From: Bugulina stolonifera | Taxonomy: Eukaryota > Bryozoa > Gymnolaemata > Cheilostomatida > Bugulidae | Direction: 5' to 3' | Assembly: GCA_935421135.1 (NCBI GenBank) | Contig: OW285187.1 | Span: forward strand, 32,924,818-32,988,817 | Length of the DNA stretch: 64,000 nucleotides | In this document: one piece after another, positions 61,801-64,000 of the stretch | Numbering within the stretch: the first letter of the stretch is position 1 | Layout of the letters: each line of letters starts with the position of its first letter | Translations under genes and position numbers: made by a program | Notes under the pieces: model-generated | The model's input: the letters and a program-made list of their open reading frames with translations, nothing else | Told to the model about the DNA's origin: nothing | The model's database searches: none

Positions 61801-64000
61801 GAGTATATTGATTTGATGATAGATAGACCTGATATTGTTACAGCCGAGAGGACACCCAGCAGCAGTACTGGCAGCATAGCATGGAGTCAGAAACGTAACA
61901 GAAAAGCCTATGGTACTTCTCTCTCCTTGTATGATAAGAACCCAGTAACAGGAATAGTTTCAGGTTAGTAACCTCAGTCTAATACAAGGCAGTGAAGGGG
62001 GTGTTGCACTCTTCCAGGGTCATATGCTGGTGATTTTCAGCCCAGCAGCCAGTAATTATTTACCAACACACTCTTTTCCTATTCTTTTGGAGTACTTGGA
62101 ACTCAGATCACTGCATGATTGTGTAGTTATTCCAACTAGTCAATATCCACATATATAACTAACTCTTCTACTCCCTTAGAGATAGTCATATAGAAGTCAT
62201 AAATATATATTATAGAAATGAGTAAGCTATGGATTTGATTAGAGACATTCATAACATAGTCATGTAATATGTGCTTACTGTACTTGAGGGTATAATATAG
62301 GTCTAATCAATAAGTGATATGCAGAACTATAATATACCTGAACATTGTACACAATAAATACAAATAATACATTAGGGTTTCAGGCAGCTGAGTCATACTC
62401 AAAACTGCCAAGCATACAGTATCTCTCTTGAGAATACAACTATTAGTTCTACCTTCACCTTAGCAATTAATTATAGATGTAATATTGTTATAGCACTACC
62501 ATATGAGTCATAAAACTGATGTTCAATCTCAGTATCATCTCATCATAGCCATTTCCTACCACCTGCAAACAGGAACGACTTTAACTGGGCTGTGGCCACA
62601 AATATTACATATATGTCAAGGTGTTGATATATACATAATATACTCCACTCAACCTATCATCATTTACAGATTCCGACTGTCAGTTACTGCTTACTGTAGA
62701 ATAGTAAATATACCAGCGAGGGGAGTTATCTGCTTTCGTAACTGTACCGTTGCTGTGCAGCCTACTAAGTACAGCGGATGCTGGTAGTTGCCAGTCATAT
62801 GAGATCGAATTTGGTGTTAGAGTTAGACTGATGTTGTGCTAGTCATCCAACTGATGCTAGTAGCCTTTTACTATAATATACATGGAGTTGTCTGTCCCTG
62901 TTGTACTCACAAGAGGAAGCAACTCTATGTAAACCCGTCACATGGTTTGGAACAATATTGCAGCTAACACCAAATGAGAATATTAACATACAGTGCTCAT
63001 GTGTATTACTATTAGAGTGCTGGCACTAATACAGTTATATAGTCACTACAATGACAGAACTTACCATTACATGAGATATCAATATTGTTAGTACAGTGCA
63101 AGACAAGACACCTGTTAGATAACATTTCAACATTGGAGGTCATGTTGATTGTGGTGGCGACTTAAACCATATAAGACATAGTATTATAATAATAACATTG
63201 ATAACAAGACGTCTATGACTTGATGTAATGTCAATATACAATCATGCTTTTCTTGGCAAGCTATGCCCTCATGAAATTGTTGTGCAATCTTACTTTATTG
63301 TGCACTGGTAATTATTGTTTTTGAATTAAATATCAAAGTCTTCAAAACAAAAATCTACTAATGTTCTCAGTGGCATGGCATACAATCCATTCGATGAAGA
63401 GTACAATATACTATGGTCCCATATGCTACAGAGAATAGCTCTCTTGGATTGGATGAAAGAATAGTAAGGTGCATGGGGTCATCATGTCAGATTTTTGTGT
63501 TCCAACTCAGCAAAATTATAGGAGGGAGGCATAGGAAAATTTGGGCTTGACTCTCCACCTCTAAAGAAGTCATCTGTTCCATTATTTTGACCCAATAAAG
63601 ATTATGCTAGGGTGGGTGGGGCCAGGACAATTCTTGGTGAATTTATTCTTGTTTTCTTGAGCTTTGGTAAGAGAAGTCATAGCTCAATGTGTATGTTGTC
63701 TCACAGTACTAGCTGTTAATACTTTGGTTGTCATTAATAATATTTGATATTGATGACATCAAAATGCACAACCATGTGCCATTTTGCAATGTGCACATGA
63801 GCTGCTGTAGTCAATTTTTGATATTGGAATTGTCTTCTCTCGAATTCTGATTCAAATGAATAGGGAGACAACTCCAAAATACAGTATCATTATTTGTCAA
63901 CCAGTGAATACACTATACTTTTGTTATAATTGACAGGTGATCCAATTGCTGACTCCTATGCATACATAGCTAGAAAGAACAGCGTGATTATGGTAATAGC
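58884..64000 (+). CDS. PP2C-like domain protein (CG9801-like), 5' part, runs off the edge
   Basis: Exons: 58884-59097, 61757-61963, and 63937 to beyond 64000. Phases join (A plus CA gives Thr, G plus GT gives Gly). About 162 residues are visible. Exon 1 encodes an N-terminal helix-rich segment (GKTAEELKELALDH). Exon 2 has LPPEYIDLM, a Ser-rich stretch and AYGTSLSLYDKNPVTGIVSG. Exon 3 starts GDPIADSYAYIARKNSVIMV. The joined NPVTGxxSGDPIADxxAxxAR segment followed by a hydrophobic strand resembles the entry to the phosphatase fold of the poorly studied metazoan PP2C-like proteins related to fly CG9801. The rest of the domain, including the metal-binding Asp residues, is outside the window, so catalytic competence cannot be judged. 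Two large introns (2.7 and 2.0 kb) contain no other exon I can join. Confidence 0.55.
62884..62926. repeat. Hairpin-family copy in PP2C-like intron 2
   Basis: GGAGTTGTCTGTCCCTG faces AAGAGGAAGCAACTCT. Imperfect stem of the same family. Confidence 0.6.
63826..63875. repeat. Hairpin-family copy just before PP2C-like exon 3
   Basis: GGAATTGTCTTCTCTCG faces TAGGGAGACAACTCC around a loop of about 18 bases. It ends 62 bp upstream of the exon 3 acceptor. Confidence 0.65.

Overview
This is animal (metazoan) nuclear DNA. Genes are split by many GT-AG introns, intergenic DNA is AT-rich, and decayed transposons and short palindromes are common. All recognisable genes belong to metazoan families (NPC1, BBOX1, FADS6, NPRL3, a PP2C-like protein, a cystathionine/methionine gamma-lyase). 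Compact genes, modest introns, the abundance of the palindrome TACATGTA and the divergence from vertebrate proteins suggest a non-bilaterian or invertebrate genome, perhaps a sponge. That placement is inference only.

Layout. 1-2.5 kb: the 5' end of an NPRL3-like gene on the minus strand. 4.6-18.0 kb: a complete 27-exon NPC1 gene on the plus strand, with minisatellites in three introns. 18.9-29.8 kb: three complete tandem gamma-butyrobetaine dioxygenase-like genes on the minus strand (copies A, B and C from left to right). Each has six exons with identical phases and a small hairpin just past its stop. 29.8-34.9 kb: gene-free, holding an orphan CCAAT/TATA promoter-like stretch, a decayed mariner-type transposon and foldback MITEs. 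34.9-37.5 kb: a five-exon Cys/Met PLP lyase on the plus strand. 39.5-41.8 kb: a four-exon FADS6 desaturase on the minus strand. 43.6-48.3 kb: the last three recognisable exons of an unidentified minus-strand protein with a PP1-docking-type KVTF motif. 48.3-58.9 kb: mostly repeats, including a 2.9-kb hAT-like element with a perfect 8-bp target duplication and about ten internal copies of a 25-bp motif. 58.9-64.0 kb: the first exons of a PP2C-like gene running off the right edge.

The genes do not form a pathway. Several concern lipid, sterol and carnitine metabolism (NPC1, BBOX-like, FADS6), but neighbouring genes in animals are usually unrelated, so I do not treat this as a functional cluster. 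Exon boundaries were worked out by hand from reading frame, splice dinucleotides and phase continuity, and every complete model closes in frame. I found no tRNA, rRNA, CRISPR array or virus-derived gene.
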